The notes under the pieces were generated by a model, which was not told the origin of the DNA, made no database searches, and worked only from the letters and a program-made list of their open reading frames with translations. Shown piece by piece: positions 1 to 10,350 of a stretch of DNA of 64,000 nucleotides. Origin of the DNA: Halichoerus grypus. Taxonomy: Eukaryota; Chordata; Mammalia; Carnivora; Phocidae. The position numbers were made by a program, and so were the translations under genes. The DNA lies in assembly GCF_964656455.1 (NCBI RefSeq), contig NC_135717.1, forward strand, positions 143,172,308 to 143,236,307, in the 5' to 3' direction. Numbering within the stretch: position 1 is the stretch's first letter; each line of letters opens with the position of its first letter.

Positions 1-59
1 TTATATTAAAACTCATGTCATATTAGGATAATGCTAACTAATGTGACAAACAAGTCTGA

Positions 60-420
60 AAATTTTGGTGGATTAAACAACCATTATTTCAAACTCAGGT
101 ACTGGTCCCATGATGTTATTGATGGTTGGCAGTGACTTTCCTCTATATGGACACTCAGGGACTTGGCTTTCATCCATCTTGTGGCTCCACCATCTCCTAG
201 GGCCTTGAAGTACTTTGCCTCCTGGGAAAAGGAAAAACAGGGAATACACAACTACTTCTTAACCACCTAATCTAGAAATGACACAGTCACTTCTGCTTAT
301 ATTCCACTGGAGAAAATGAGTCATATGTTCCCATATGGATTTAGGGAGAAAGGGAAGCAAAACTTTGATGCACAGCTAGTCTTTTCCACCATCCATATCT
401 CTGACCACTAAAAACATTTG
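60..420. repeat. Ancient interspersed repeat, family not named
   Basis: This stretch resembles an old mammalian dispersed repeat, with phrases such as 'CATCCATCTTGTGGCTCC' and 'CACTTCTGCTTATATTCCA' that recur in many mammalian genomes. It has no long reading frame. I cannot give the family name with confidence, and the boundaries are approximate. Confidence 0.45.
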
Positions 421-599
421 TGAATACCCCTCTTCTTATTCATGAAACAAACTCCTTACCCCTTCAAGGAAGTCAACTCAGAATTGTATTCAGTAACTTC
501 ATCCAACTCAAAATCCAGAAAATCTGGGGGATGTATAATCCTCTCTATCAGGTATGGATGTGATTCCTTATAGTCCAATGACCATTTTGTTTCCTGAAG

Positions 600-1030
600 T
601 AGATTACATCATTGGCTCAAATCTTGACCACTCCTCGATTCCACATCCTTTGCCATGTAACTTTGCAGCGTTCGCTCACTGTGGATGAAATGTTGTGCCC
701 ACCCTCTGACACTGAGCTCTGCTATGGGAGTTGCTCTGAGCAACAGGAAGATAGTACACAAGATGTAAGCAGAAGTCCTCTGTCAACATGAGAGCTTGCT
801 CAAGGCTAGTCTACACAAAAATGAAAGATACATGGAGCAGAGCCAGTTGCCCCAGTCAAGCATCCTAGCTGACAGCTGGCCAACCTCCAGATATATGAGT
901 GAGCTAAGCCAAGACAGGGCTACCTGGTTAAACCCTAGCTGATCCTGGACACATGAACAATACATGCATAATGCTATATGACACTTAGGTTTTTGTAATT
1001 GTTTATTATGGTAATAGGTAGCTGATACAT
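600..1030 (+). mobile_element. MaLR (MLT1-type) solo LTR remnant
   Basis: The right half matches the usual 3' part of MLT1 LTRs from memory: a 'GAGCAGAGCCAGTTGCCCCAG' region, then 'CCAGATATATGAGTGAG', then a closing 'TTATGGTAATAGGTAGCTGATAC'. MLT1 elements are ancient non-autonomous ERVL-related LTR elements found across placental mammals. No internal retroviral sequence is attached, so this is a solo LTR remnant. The left boundary is uncertain, and a 60-codon minus-strand frame across it is incidental. Confidence 0.6.
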
Positions 1031-1199
1031 TTCCTAAACTAGACTATCACTCTTAGTGAACACAAACTTGTTTCATTTTCTATAGTTTGCATAATAGCTA
1101 ATAGTATACCTTCCTAAATTGGAATTTGAATTTTTATTGAGCTCAATTTCATATATGGCAAGACTTAGCTGAGAAAATGCTTTAAATAATGTCAAACAC

Positions 1200-1440
1200 A
1201 AGCATAAATCACTTTTTACATAGTGAAGCACTCAACCTCTCAAATCGCTTTCAGATCTCTCTTCCTTTGATTTTCATAGCAACCCTGATGGAGGGTAAAA
1301 CAGATATTAACTCTATACTACTGACTACCAACTCTCAGTGACTGAGTGACCTGCTCCGATTACAATTAGTTAATGACAGAACCAGACCAAACACAGTAGA
1401 ATCCATATCTCCTGGCTACCAAAATCTGTTCCCATTGCTG
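1200..1440 (+). repeat. MIR SINE remnant
   Basis: The arrangement of a Cys/Leu-rich-looking 'CATAGCAACCCTGATGGAGGGTA' region followed by 'GTGACTGAGTGACCTGC' and 'AATGACAGAACCAGA' resembles the MIR core (falling-back phrase 'tgaggtag ... aagtgacttgcc ... ggcagagcc'). It is heavily diverged. MIR is an ancient tRNA-derived SINE mobilised by L2. Confidence 0.5.
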
Positions 1441-1675
1441 AACAGGTCTTCGTTAGAGAATTAATTTTCCACTGCTAATCTGTGATAAATATGGTCATGA
1501 CATTCTTAACTCAGTGCAAATTTTTGAGTGTAAACTTTTTTCCTTTAGAAATCTCTGATCCCAGTTTATGACTATTCCCTTTAATGGAATGCTTACACCA
1601 GTATTTTCTTCTTAGACGAGCTGTAGAATGAACTATTCAGTAAATAAGAATTGGATGCATAGGAATTTTGGCCTA
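1441..1675. other. No recognised feature
   Basis: AT-rich sequence with no reading frame or repeat that I can identify. Confidence 0.4.
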
Positions 1676-1885
1676 GAGTGGAATTTCTCAACTTCAGCAC
1701 TGTTGACATTTTGGGCTAGGTAATTCTTTGTTGGAGGGGGGGAGGAGCCGCCCTGTTCATTGTAGAATATTTAGCAGCATCCCTGACGTGTACCTACTAG
1801 ATGCCGGTAGAATTTCCCAAGTCGTGACAACCAAAAGTGTCTGCAGATATCGTCAAATACTCCTCCTCCCGGGAGAGAAATACTG
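1676..1885 (-). mobile_element. MER20 hAT-Charlie DNA transposon remnant
   Basis: Read on the plus strand, the segment runs 'TTTCTCAACTTCAGCACTG', 'TTGACATTTTGGGC', 'AATTCTTTGTTGGAGG', 'TTTAGCAGCATCCCTG' and 'GTGACAACCAAAAGTGTCT', the order expected of a reverse-complemented MER20. About 210 bp is close to full length for this non-autonomous element. The element carries no gene. No clear 8-bp target duplication survives. Confidence 0.85.
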
Positions 1886-1924
1886 ATCTACAGATTAAAA
1901 GCAATCTGGATTTTGCAAGAGTAC

Positions 1925-2060
1925 CAGGTTCCTTGAATATGAGAGCTGAAATCTAAGGGATGAGTTTGCACAACCTTTTCATTTTATAAGTGAAGAAACT
2001 GCATTCAAAGGGTTACACAAGACCATGAAGCTGGTTAATGCCATTTCTCTTGACACATAA
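1925..2060 (+). repeat. Probable MIR remnant
   Basis: The phrase 'CATTTTATAAGTGAAGAAACTG' followed by 'GGGTTACACAAGACCATGAAGCTGG' resembles the MIR core in sense orientation. It is short and diverged. Confidence 0.45.
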
Positions 2061-4039
2061 TTAAATCATTTTATATACCGTGTATCTGCTCCCCTTTACC
2101 CTGCCAGTGAAGTAATTTTGGATAGTCTATGTATCTTCTGATGCCTGTTCTGGGTTCAGGTAGTGATATATTAGTCCATTCTTTGGATTTCTATAGGTGC
2201 CTGATCCTACCCAGGTAAGGCCTTAAGTGACTTCTCTTCTCTACCTCTGTAACTCCCCCCACACACTTGACCATGTTTGCCATTCTCCTCCAGGCCAGGC
2301 CATGGTGACAGTCTTTTTTTTTTTCTTTTTTAATCTCTTCCCAATCTATACATTTAGGTCCAGCTCTCCAGCTGTTCCCAAGACTCTGATTTTTTGACTG
2401 AGCCAAGATATAATCTTTTTGTCCTTTTTTCTCTTTTAGGCCTTCTTTGAAAACATCCTTTATCATTCCAAATTCCAAACCTTTGGATAGCAAACGTTTC
2501 AAGGCAAGATCACCTCAACCAAGAGCTCCTTTTCTACACAAAAATCTGCATCTTTTAATTATCATCAGCCTCCCAAATCCCCATTCAGATATTCTTGAGG
2601 CATATTTACACCTTAATGACAAATTATCAGTTTGCTCTTAAATGATCCCACTGTTATCTCTTTGAAACATGTCTGTATTCTGGTTCAGCACACCAGTATT
2701 TTGCCCTTATCCCCCACATGGAGTAGCCTGTCATTTTCATCCCTGCTTTGGGGCACAGGGTATATTTTGCAACCCCGTCCCTTCTTTGGAACATGTAAGT
2801 GAACAAAACAAAATAGCTTTCTATGAAATGTGGATTAACAAATTCAGCCCTTTGGGAAGGCTGTTCAATGAAATGGGTGGAAAAATAATTATTTGATAAG
2901 GGTACGAAACTATAATGGAAAGTCCATAATTAAAAAGCTTGCGATCATAGCAGTCAAAGAGATGTCATCTATTTGTACTCAGGAAATTGACTCCTTTCAT
3001 TGTAACCTATCAAGAATATAATCTGGTTTCAAATGATCATGTATTAACCTGTTATAAAAAGTTGCCATAATGTGGAGTAAAGAGAAAATTAGCATCCCAT
3101 AGAGCGTTTGGGTAACAGGCACTTGGAAGCTATCTATTCTTATCACTTTCTTAGGGGTGGTTATTCATTCCCTTTTAAAATTATCTGACTCATTTAAGGA
3201 AAAGATGGAGGTAGGGAGAGACTTAGAAAAGAAAGAACTCAAAATCTCTGAGACTTTAGTCAGGGCAAATAAAAACAGAAAAAAATTTACATGCTAGGGT
3301 GCCATGTGATTCTGTCATAGATAGAGGTGCTGAGTAACTTCTGCTCTGGAAGGAACCTAAAAAAAAGAGTCAAGTCCAAAATATTTAAAAGTGATGCAGA
3401 AGCACATGGGTCCATTGCATAGTTCTGAACGCCCCATCAGTGTGCAGTATACATTAATAAATCTCACCATCTCACCTGGAAAATGTGAAGTGCTCATTCT
3501 CAGCTCTGATTTCAAGTGATATACTTTCATGTTTTCTTGAGGTTTTCTTTAATTTCAGGAAAAGTAATTTTCCAAGCTTAAGAGATACTTTTGGCTTGTT
3601 GTCTGGGTTGGAAAGGAACAGTTTTTATAGTTAGCATAAAAGCAAATCATTTTTAATGAAAGCCTCTTTTTAAAAAGTTGCTCATAGCTCTGTTTTTAAG
3701 ATACCTACTAATGAGTTCTTTTATTTTAGGTGGACATTTGTCTGGGTTTAGGAAGCCAGAAAGTAAAGAGGAAAGTTAATGGTTATCAAGTAAGTTCAGG
3801 CTGCGGTTATGTGTTCATACAGGAAGGTTGGTTTCCTAAAATTTAGTTGCTCTGGTTCTCTTATATTCCTCTTAATGCTTCTTGAAAACAGGATGATCAA
3901 ATAGTATAATTCAATTCTCATTCCTTACTTATTCCTTACTTTGCCTTGATAATGCTGTATGAAAAACAAACACAACGCTTCAGAGGAACATACACCAATA
4001 AACATTAATTTTGACTCATGAGTACATGGGTTCGCTGGT
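2061..4039. other. No recognised feature
   Basis: No gene, RNA or repeat family is recognisable here. Several open frames of 64-103 codons occur (for example 2191-2502 minus) but show no domain, no splice context and low-complexity lysine-rich stretches, so I treat them as chance. A short poly-T/poly-CT tract lies at about 2313-2331. Confidence 0.4.
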
Positions 4040-4470
4040 GTCTTGCAGACCTCAGCAGGGCTCTGTTAACCTGAATTGGGCTTGTTAATGCTTCTGCAGC
4101 CAACAGAAGCGCAGCTAGTGGCTGGCTGTCCTAGGATGGCCTCAGGAGGGACAATTCTGTTCACCTCTTAAGTTTTCCTCACTTCCTGTTAGCAGGCTAA
4201 CGGAACTTGTTCTCACTCTTATGGCAGGAATCCAAGAGAGCAGGCAGAAGTGTACAAGGCCACCTGAAGCCTGGGCTCAGAATCAGAATTCTCTGGCTCA
4301 GGCCACATAATTATGGCTAAAGCAAGTCATAAGGCTAGCCCAGCGTGAAAGGCTGGAAAACTTCAGGACTTTATGGAAGGAACTAGAGAATCACATCTCC
4401 AGCAGGGTGGACATAGAGAGGAATGGAAATTGGTACATTTTTGTAATAAATCCACCACATAGGATAACAA
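4040..4470. repeat. Ancient interspersed repeat, family not named
   Basis: Phrases such as 'GGCTGGCTGTCCTAGGATGGCC', 'CCAAGAGAGCAGGCAGAAG' and 'AAAGCAAGTCATAAGGC' match a repeat type common in mammalian introns, recalled from memory. I cannot name the family. The element has no coding potential. Confidence 0.5.
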
Positions 4471-4911
4471 TGTTGGTGAAAATGGGAATTGGGGGTGGGG
4501 CGCTATGTCTTAAAACTGCATTTTCCACAGCAACAACCTGCTTTTGTGTAGATTGTATATTTATTATGAGAAATGTGATGCAATCTCTTTTTTGGTACTA
4601 TTTCTGCTAACACTATTTTATATCTAAAGCACAGTGGAAAAATCAGATAAACCAGTTCAAGTTTTTGGTATATTTTAATGATTCACAACTTCATTTATCT
4701 AAGTAAATTTTTCCACTGCCACTGACCTAATATTGTCAAATCTTCCCTTCAATTTTTTCTATGTACAGAAACGTGAGGGCTTTTTTTTTTTTTTCAAACT
4801 TTCCATGGAGATTTTGACTAATGTCCTTCTTAGACTTATTCATATGTATGCTCTTCCCCTATCACTAATTCCCCCCCCTGGTGTGGAAACCTCTCTCTTT
4901 CTTCTCTCTCT
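4471..4911. other. No recognised feature
   Basis: AT-rich spacer with a poly-T run at about 4780-4794. No supported feature. Confidence 0.4.
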
Positions 4912-5107
4912 TTTTTAAAGATTTTATTTATTTGAGAGAGCGAGAGAGAGTGAGAGAGAGCACGAGCTGGGGGAGGGGCAGAGGGAGAGAGAGAAGCAGG
5001 CTCCCTGCTGAGCAAGGAACCCGATGGGGGGCTCAATCCCAGGACCCTGGCATCATGACCTGAGCTGAAGGCAGACACTCAGTCGACTTAGCCACCCAGG
5101 CGCCCCC
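4912..5107 (-). mobile_element. CAN-SINE (tRNA-derived), minus strand
   Basis: Its poly-T edge and 'AAAGATTTTATTTATTTGAG' tail complement are at the left, followed by a GA-rich block and the tRNA-like head ending 'GCCACCCAGGCGCCCC' at the right. It is full length. Flanks are CT-rich, so the target duplication cannot be placed exactly. Confidence 0.95.
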
Positions 5108-5518
5108 CTCTCTTCTCTTAAGCCTACATTCCTCCTTCTTACAATAGCAGTACCTTGATTTTTCTGTGGGGAATCATCCTTCTTCCTTTCCATGAAGACG
5201 GGTTATGGCTATCAAGAGTTAGGGACATAACTCAAACTTGTCTATTGGCTCCTCTGCCAGGGGAATTTTAATATTTGGTTTCTTGGCTTCTCCTTTAATT
5301 CTATGAATTACTTCATATGCTTCCAAGAAATTTATTTGCAAGTTATCCAGAAGTGTTTCCTGTTCCTTACAATCAGAGGATACTAAAATATGCATCCCTT
5401 AAATTTTACTTTGTGTATACTTTTTCTTACCTCAAAGAATGTAGAGTATATTGCTTTCATTTTAAGTTCTTATCTAAGGAGTATAACTTAGGGATTTTTA
5501 CTTAAACAAACAAACAGA
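5108..5518. other. No recognised feature
   Basis: Spacer between two SINEs. The short frame at 5317-5505 shows no coding signature. Confidence 0.4.
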
Positions 5519-5717
5519 GGGGCACCTGGGTGGCTCAGTCGGTTAAGCGTCTGCCTTCTGCTCAGGTCATGATCCCAGGGTCCTGGGATTGAGCCCCACA
5601 TCGGGCTCCCTGCTCAGCGGGGAGCCTGCTTCTCCTTCTCCCTCTGCCTGCCACTCCCCCTGCTTGTGCTCACACTCTCGCTCTCTGTCAAATAAATAAA
5701 TAAAGTCTTTTAAAAAA
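5519..5717 (+). mobile_element. CAN-SINE, plus strand
   Basis: The head 'GGGGCACCTGGGTGGCTCAG' contains the pol III A-box region and is followed by B-box-like 'GGGATTGAGCCCC', a CT-rich stretch, and the tail '(AAAT)n' ending 'AAAGTCTTTTAAAAAA'. Another SINE follows almost immediately in the same orientation. Confidence 0.95.
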
Positions 5718-5726
5718 GGCATGTTT

Positions 5727-5931
5727 GGGGCGCCTGGGTGGCTCAGTTGGTTAAGCGACTGCCTTCGGCTCAGGTCATGATCCTGGAGTCCCGCGATCGA
5801 GTCCCGCATCGGGCTCCCTGCTCGGCAGGGAGTCTGCTTCTCCCTCTCCCGCTCCCCCCTCTTGTGCTCTCTCTCTCTCTCACTCTCTCTCTCAAATAAA
5901 TAAATAAAATCTTTAAAAAAAATAAATAAAT
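5727..5931 (+). mobile_element. CAN-SINE, plus strand, inserted beside an older SINE tail
   Basis: A full-length copy of the 'GCGACTGCCTTCGGCTCAGG' variant. A perfect 15-bp target duplication, AAAAAAGGCATGTTT, lies at 5712-5726 and 5932-5946. The left copy of the duplication includes the A tail of the SINE at 5519-5717, so this copy is the younger insertion and used that tail as its target. Confidence 0.97.
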
Positions 5932-6089
5932 AAAAAAGGCATGTTTAAAAATAAAAACAAATATATTGAGTATTTGGATGGATGAACAGCCATGAGAGGT
6001 GTTGGAGTAGGGACCATGGTATTAATGAAATACTATGAATATTATAGTATTTATTCATATTTGTTGACAGTAAAGAGAAACTAGAGACA

Positions 6090-6300
6090 GAAAGGGTGTA
6101 TGATCTTTGAAGTTAGATCAGGGTTCTAATTATAGGCCAGATAGGTACTAGATTATAGTCTTGGGTAATGCACTTAGATTCTTAGCCATTAAAATGTGAT
6201 TCATAACACATTATTATACCAATCCTAGTGAGAATTGGAGATAATATATAAATTGCTTGCCACATAATAGAGGCTCACTGGTTTATAAATATTAGTATTA
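6090..6300 (-). repeat. MIR SINE remnant, minus strand
   Basis: The plus strand reads like an inverted MIR: 'TCTTGGGTAATGCACTTAGA', 'AATGTGATTCATAACA', 'GTGAGAATTGGAGATAATATATA', then 'GCTTGCCACATAATAGAGGCTC'. Diverged but in the right order. Confidence 0.65.
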
Positions 6301-6305
6301 TGCAT

Positions 6306-6433
6306 CTATTTATTTATTTATTTAATTATGTTATGTTAATCACCATATATTACATCATTAGTTTTTGATGTAGTGTTCCATGATTCATTGTTTGCATATA
6401 ACACACAGTGCTCCATGCAGAATGTGCCCTAGT
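6306..6433 (-). mobile_element. L1 3' end fragment, minus strand
   Basis: This is the reverse complement of the terminal 3' UTR of the L1 at 24809-30894: 'ATGTTATGTTAATCACCATA', 'TTAGTTTTTGATGTAGTGTT' and 'CAGTGCTCCATGCAGAATG' all match that element's last 130 bases. It is a heavily 5'-truncated copy. Confidence 0.9.
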
Positions 6434-6599
6434 ATTATGCATTTAAATAGTGAAGAATTTACTTCACCTGAAGAAAGGTCTGTCCTTTGTCCCTGCTCCT
6501 GGTATGTAACCTCTAAACCCTTGGAATTTCCCAACTGACAGGAGCCTCTTTGCTATTCATGGTGGCTCCCTCAGACCACAGCTGATATTTTATGGTAAT

Positions 6600-7190
6600 G
6601 AGGTGATTTATGGGGGGCCCCTAGATAGTTCACGGTAGCAAGATGACTCAGGATGGGGACTGGTCACATCGAAAAGACCAACCAAGTGATTAGAAAATTG
6701 AGGTTTTGCACCATGTTCTATCAGCCTGACCTCTGCAGGTGGGAGGTGGACATCAAGTTCAACCACATGGACAGTGGTTCAATCAATGATGCCTACATAA
6801 TGAAATCTCAGTAAAACCTCTGGAAACTGAAGCTCAAGTGAGCTTCATTGGTTGGCAATACTTTATGTACATATTGCCACATATCGATGCCAGAAGGATA
6901 TGCATCCCTGAGGACGCAGAAGCTTCACACGTGGAGGCCTCCCAATGCCAGATTCTGCTCTCTGCATCTCTTCCCTTGGCTGGTTTTGATTTGTATCCTT
7001 TGACTATAGTAAAACTATAATGTTCTATATAGCCCTTTCCTGAATTCTGTGTCATTCTAGTGACTTACCAAAACTGATGGTAGTTTTGGAAAACCCCCAA
7101 ACTTGCAGTTGGTGTCTGGAGTCTTGATCTGGCTTGGCAGTATGGAAGGACCGTGTCCTTACCCTTGAGTCTGGCTGACTCTGAGTAGCA
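6600..7190 (+). mobile_element. Ancient ERV-type LTR remnant, family not named
   Basis: The order of phrases matches an ERV LTR type I recognise from memory: 'AAAGACCAACCAAGTGATTAGA', 'CATAATGAAATCTCAGTAAAA' (TATA-like region), 'GGTTTTGATTTGTATCCTTTGAC', 'CTGAATTCTGTGTCATTCTAGTGA', and a following 'GGAAAACCCCCAAACTTGC'. No retroviral gene is attached. Short open frames on both strands inside it are incidental. Only the subfamily name is missing; assignment as an LTR is reasonably safe. Confidence 0.6.
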
Positions 7191-7569
7191 TATTATATTC
7201 AATCAAGTAAACAGAATAATGCCTCTAGAAACTGAGAAAAACAATCTGGTTTTTCTTCGAGGCAGCTGGGAATGGTAACTGGAAATTAATTCTATTTAGA
7301 ATGTGCAAATACAAGTATTATTCTCTTAATTTAGTGCATGTACTATATACGCTATCATTTTTATTATATTTTGGCAAATGTAAAAAAGCATTTTAAGGAC
7401 CTTCATATGTTCACGTGTAATCTCCCAAGACCCTACCCTTTTTTTATTAACATCTTGGATTCTTAAATCCTTTAATTCTGCCAAAGGGATTTTCAGAAAT
7501 ACAACCTTTATATTTGGAAAAAGATTTCTTCACTGGTATTAGGCCGCTGAGCAGAATATAATCTTTCCA

Positions 7570-7715
7570 AAACTTACCTATAATAATAATAATGACTACC
7601 ATTTAAAGAGTCCCTTTACTATGCCAGACACTATGCTCAGTACTTTTATATGTACATATTCTAATTTTTATAACCAAACTGGAAGATATTTATTATCATT
7701 CTCTTTTTTAAGATG
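7570..7715 (+). repeat. MIR SINE remnant
   Basis: 'TAATAATAATGACTACCATTT', 'ATGCCAGACACTATGCTCAGTAC' and 'GAAGATATTTATTATCATTCTC' follow the MIR sense order. Its right side is cut by the adjoining L1 fragment. Confidence 0.7.
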
Positions 7716-7725
7716 ACAATTATTA

Positions 7726-8228
7726 TTTTTTTATTGAAGTATAACTGACATACAATATTCTGTTAGTTTTAAGTGTGCATCATAGTAATTCATTATTTTT
7801 ATACATTACAAAATGATCCCCACGATACGTCTAGTTACCATCTGTCACCATACAAAGTTATTGTAATATTATTGACAACATTCCCTATGCTAGATATTAC
7901 ATCCCCATGACTTATTAATTTTATAACTAGAAGTTTGAACTTCTTAATTCTCTTCACCTATTTTAAGCCTGCCCTCCAACCACTCCCCTGTCTGGTAACC
8001 AGCAACTGGTTTCCTGTATCTCTGAGTCTCTTCTGTTTTGTTTTTTCATTTGTTTTGTTTTTGAGAGTCCACATATAAAACCACATGGTATTTGTCTCTG
8101 TCTGATTTATTTCACTTAGCATAATACCGTCTAGGTCCAAATGGCAAGATTTCACTCTTTCTTATGGTTGAGTAGTATTCCATTGTAGATATGTACTACA
8201 TCTTCTTTATCCATCTATTGATGGATAA
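7726..8228 (-). mobile_element. Old L1 3' fragment, minus strand
   Basis: From 'TTTTTTATTGAAGTATAACTGACATA' at the left to 'CATCTATTGATGGA' at the right this is the reverse complement of an older mammalian L1 3' UTR and the last part of ORF2. The stretch near 8100-8220 encodes, on the minus strand, the degraded C-terminal ORF2 region equivalent to the 'LSEIS' segment. It is 5'-truncated, diverged and non-functional. Confidence 0.85.
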
Positions 8229-8290
8229 AGGGTGGGGGAGAGGTTAGGGAAAGAAATTTAAAAGATTTGGAGTCTGAGAGTAAGTGGTTT

Positions 8291-8502
8291 TTTAATGATT
8301 TTTTATTTTATTTATTTATTTGACAGAGAGAGAGAGAGAGAGAGACAGCACGCACAGGCAGGCAGAGCAGCAGGCAGAGAGAGAGGGAGAAGCAGACTCC
8401 CCGCTGAGCAGGGAGCCTGACACAGGGCTCGATCCCAGGACCCTGGGATCATGACCTGAGCTGAAGGCAGACGCTTAACTGACTGAGCCACCCAGGCACC
8501 CC
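8291..8502 (-). mobile_element. CAN-SINE, minus strand
   Basis: Full-length element ending 'GAGCCACCCAGGCACCCC' at the right. A perfect 13-bp target duplication, GAGTAAGTGGTTT, is at 8278-8290 and 8503-8515. A (GA)n run in the tail region is a possible length polymorphism. Confidence 0.97.
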
Positions 8503-8515
8503 GAGTAAGTGGTTT

Positions 8516-10129
8516 ATCACAGTCTTTCCTGGCTGGAAACTTACTGAGGATTGAACAGTTCATGATATCATAGTTAAAAATTTAAAGACACAGCAAGGTG
8601 TAAGTTTTAAAGGAGTCTTGATACTAAGGTTTTCTGACAAGTGAGTTGTTTGTCCAGGTAAGTAACCTGTTGTTCTGATAGAACTGTCCACCAGAATGAA
8701 CAATCTCTTTGCCCAGAAAAAAACAGTTTGCAAGAATTTCTGAAAGCAGTAAGTAAAATTATATATTAGTTTACATTCTTATCTTCCTGAACAAAAAATA
8801 CCTGAAGTAAATGGTTAAGTCATGTTGACATGGTTGGTCTCAATTCTCAAAAATGAGGAAATCTAGTAATTTTCCAAGGTCTACACCTAGGATTCGGGTG
8901 ACCTCAAAGTCCTAGCTTATTCAATAGCTCCAGTCTTTCTCTCCAGATATTTTTATATATCCCTGAAAAATAAGACTACATGTCATCACAGAACTTTACT
9001 ACCAAGACTAAGAACTATGATAAAATGATTAAAGAAGATAATTTAGGTGATATAAACTTCATTTAACACTTCATAAAGTGGACAGTCTCTATTTGGAGAA
9101 CAGCGAGTCAGGGGATAAAGTGGTGAGCTTTTATAGAGGAAAGAATAAGAAACAAGGAAGAGAAAAGTAGAGAATAAATAAAAAACAAGGAAATAAGTGT
9201 AGCGCAGAACTGGCTTGGCATTTGGGTACTGGCTGGCTGGATATATCGTGTTTCTGGTTAAATGAAGCATTTGCAGGGACACAGAAGTTATCTGAATTTT
9301 GTTTTGTTGACATGGCATCCCAGGCAAGAGTAGCTCCATCTTGGGCCTAGAAAGTTATTTCAACAGACCTAAGGTTGCCTATATCGATATGACTTTACTG
9401 TTTTTTGTTTTTTTTTTTTTCCAGGAAGATAAGGCTATAGACCAGTAAATTACTTCATTGCTTTAAAGTGGAGGAAAATTAATTTTTCCTCCACCTTCTG
9501 AGTTCTTGGCTGAGAACTCTGCAACAGGAGACAGGTTAACAGGAGCAAAACACAGCAGAACAATTACCTACATACCTTATGAGAGCACCACAAAAATATG
9601 AGATTCAAAAGGCAGCCAGATAACTGAGGTTTTTATGCCACCGTTAGCTAAGGAAAGGGATAGGATCCTGGGGCTTCAAAAGAGGGAAGGCAATTCACGC
9701 ACAGGAGGGTAAGAAGAGCATATGTTTGGTAAACAAAAGTTGTCCTGCCATGCAGAGAAGTTTCTCAGGAAAAAGGTTATCTCTGGTAAGAACTCTCTCC
9801 CTGGTACAGCTTTGCTCCCCCAAATAAATTTCCTTTGTAAATGTAGATTTTTCTTACAAAAAGGTAACTTCTACTCTCAGAGCTTCTGCTGTATCTTCAG
9901 CTTTTTAAAAAATAATCAGCCCCCAATAATTCTTATGCCAAAGAGGCATATTTTGGAGTGGCACATTCTGCTACTCTTCAACTTATTTCCAGAAAATTCA
10001 TTTGGAAAAATAAACTATTCAACCAGTCACTTTCTCAGGACAATAGATTGCTTATTTGGGCAAGCTGCTTGCAGATGACATAATTGTTTACTCATCTAAA
10101 ATCACTTCCAAAAAAAAAAGAAAGAATAT
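8516..10129. other. No recognised feature
   Basis: No gene or named repeat is recognised. A poly-T tract lies at about 9402-9420. Open frames up to 118 codons (9722-10078 plus; 9043-9339 minus) are AT-rich, hydrophobic-biased and lack any domain, so I regard them as chance. Confidence 0.4.
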
Positions 10130-10350
10130 GGGCGCCTGGGTGGCTCAGTGGGTTAAGCGTCTGCCTTCAGCTCAGGTAATGATCCCAGGGTCCTGGGATT
10201 GAGCCCCACATCGGGTTCCCTGCTCAGCGGGGAGTCTGCTTCTCCCTCTCCCTCTGCTCCTCCACTTCCCACTTGTGCTCTCTCTCTCACTCACTCTCTC
10301 TCTCTCTCTCAAATAAATAAATAAATAAATAAATAAAATCTTTAAAAAAA
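10130..10350 (+). mobile_element. CAN-SINE, plus strand
   Basis: Full-length head, CT-rich stretch, and a long (AAAT)n tail ending 'AAAATCTTTAAAAAAAA'. 'ATCACTTC' occurs at 10101-10108 upstream and again just after the tail, which suggests a target duplication extended by A-rich sequence, but it is not exact. Confidence 0.96.

Noticed and set aside
4881..5063. Plus-strand frame rich in RERER residues
   Set aside because: It is a translation of the GA-rich block of a minus-strand SINE. Similar frames occur at 8312-8563, 32671-32871, 41541-41786 and 52835-53113 for the same reason.
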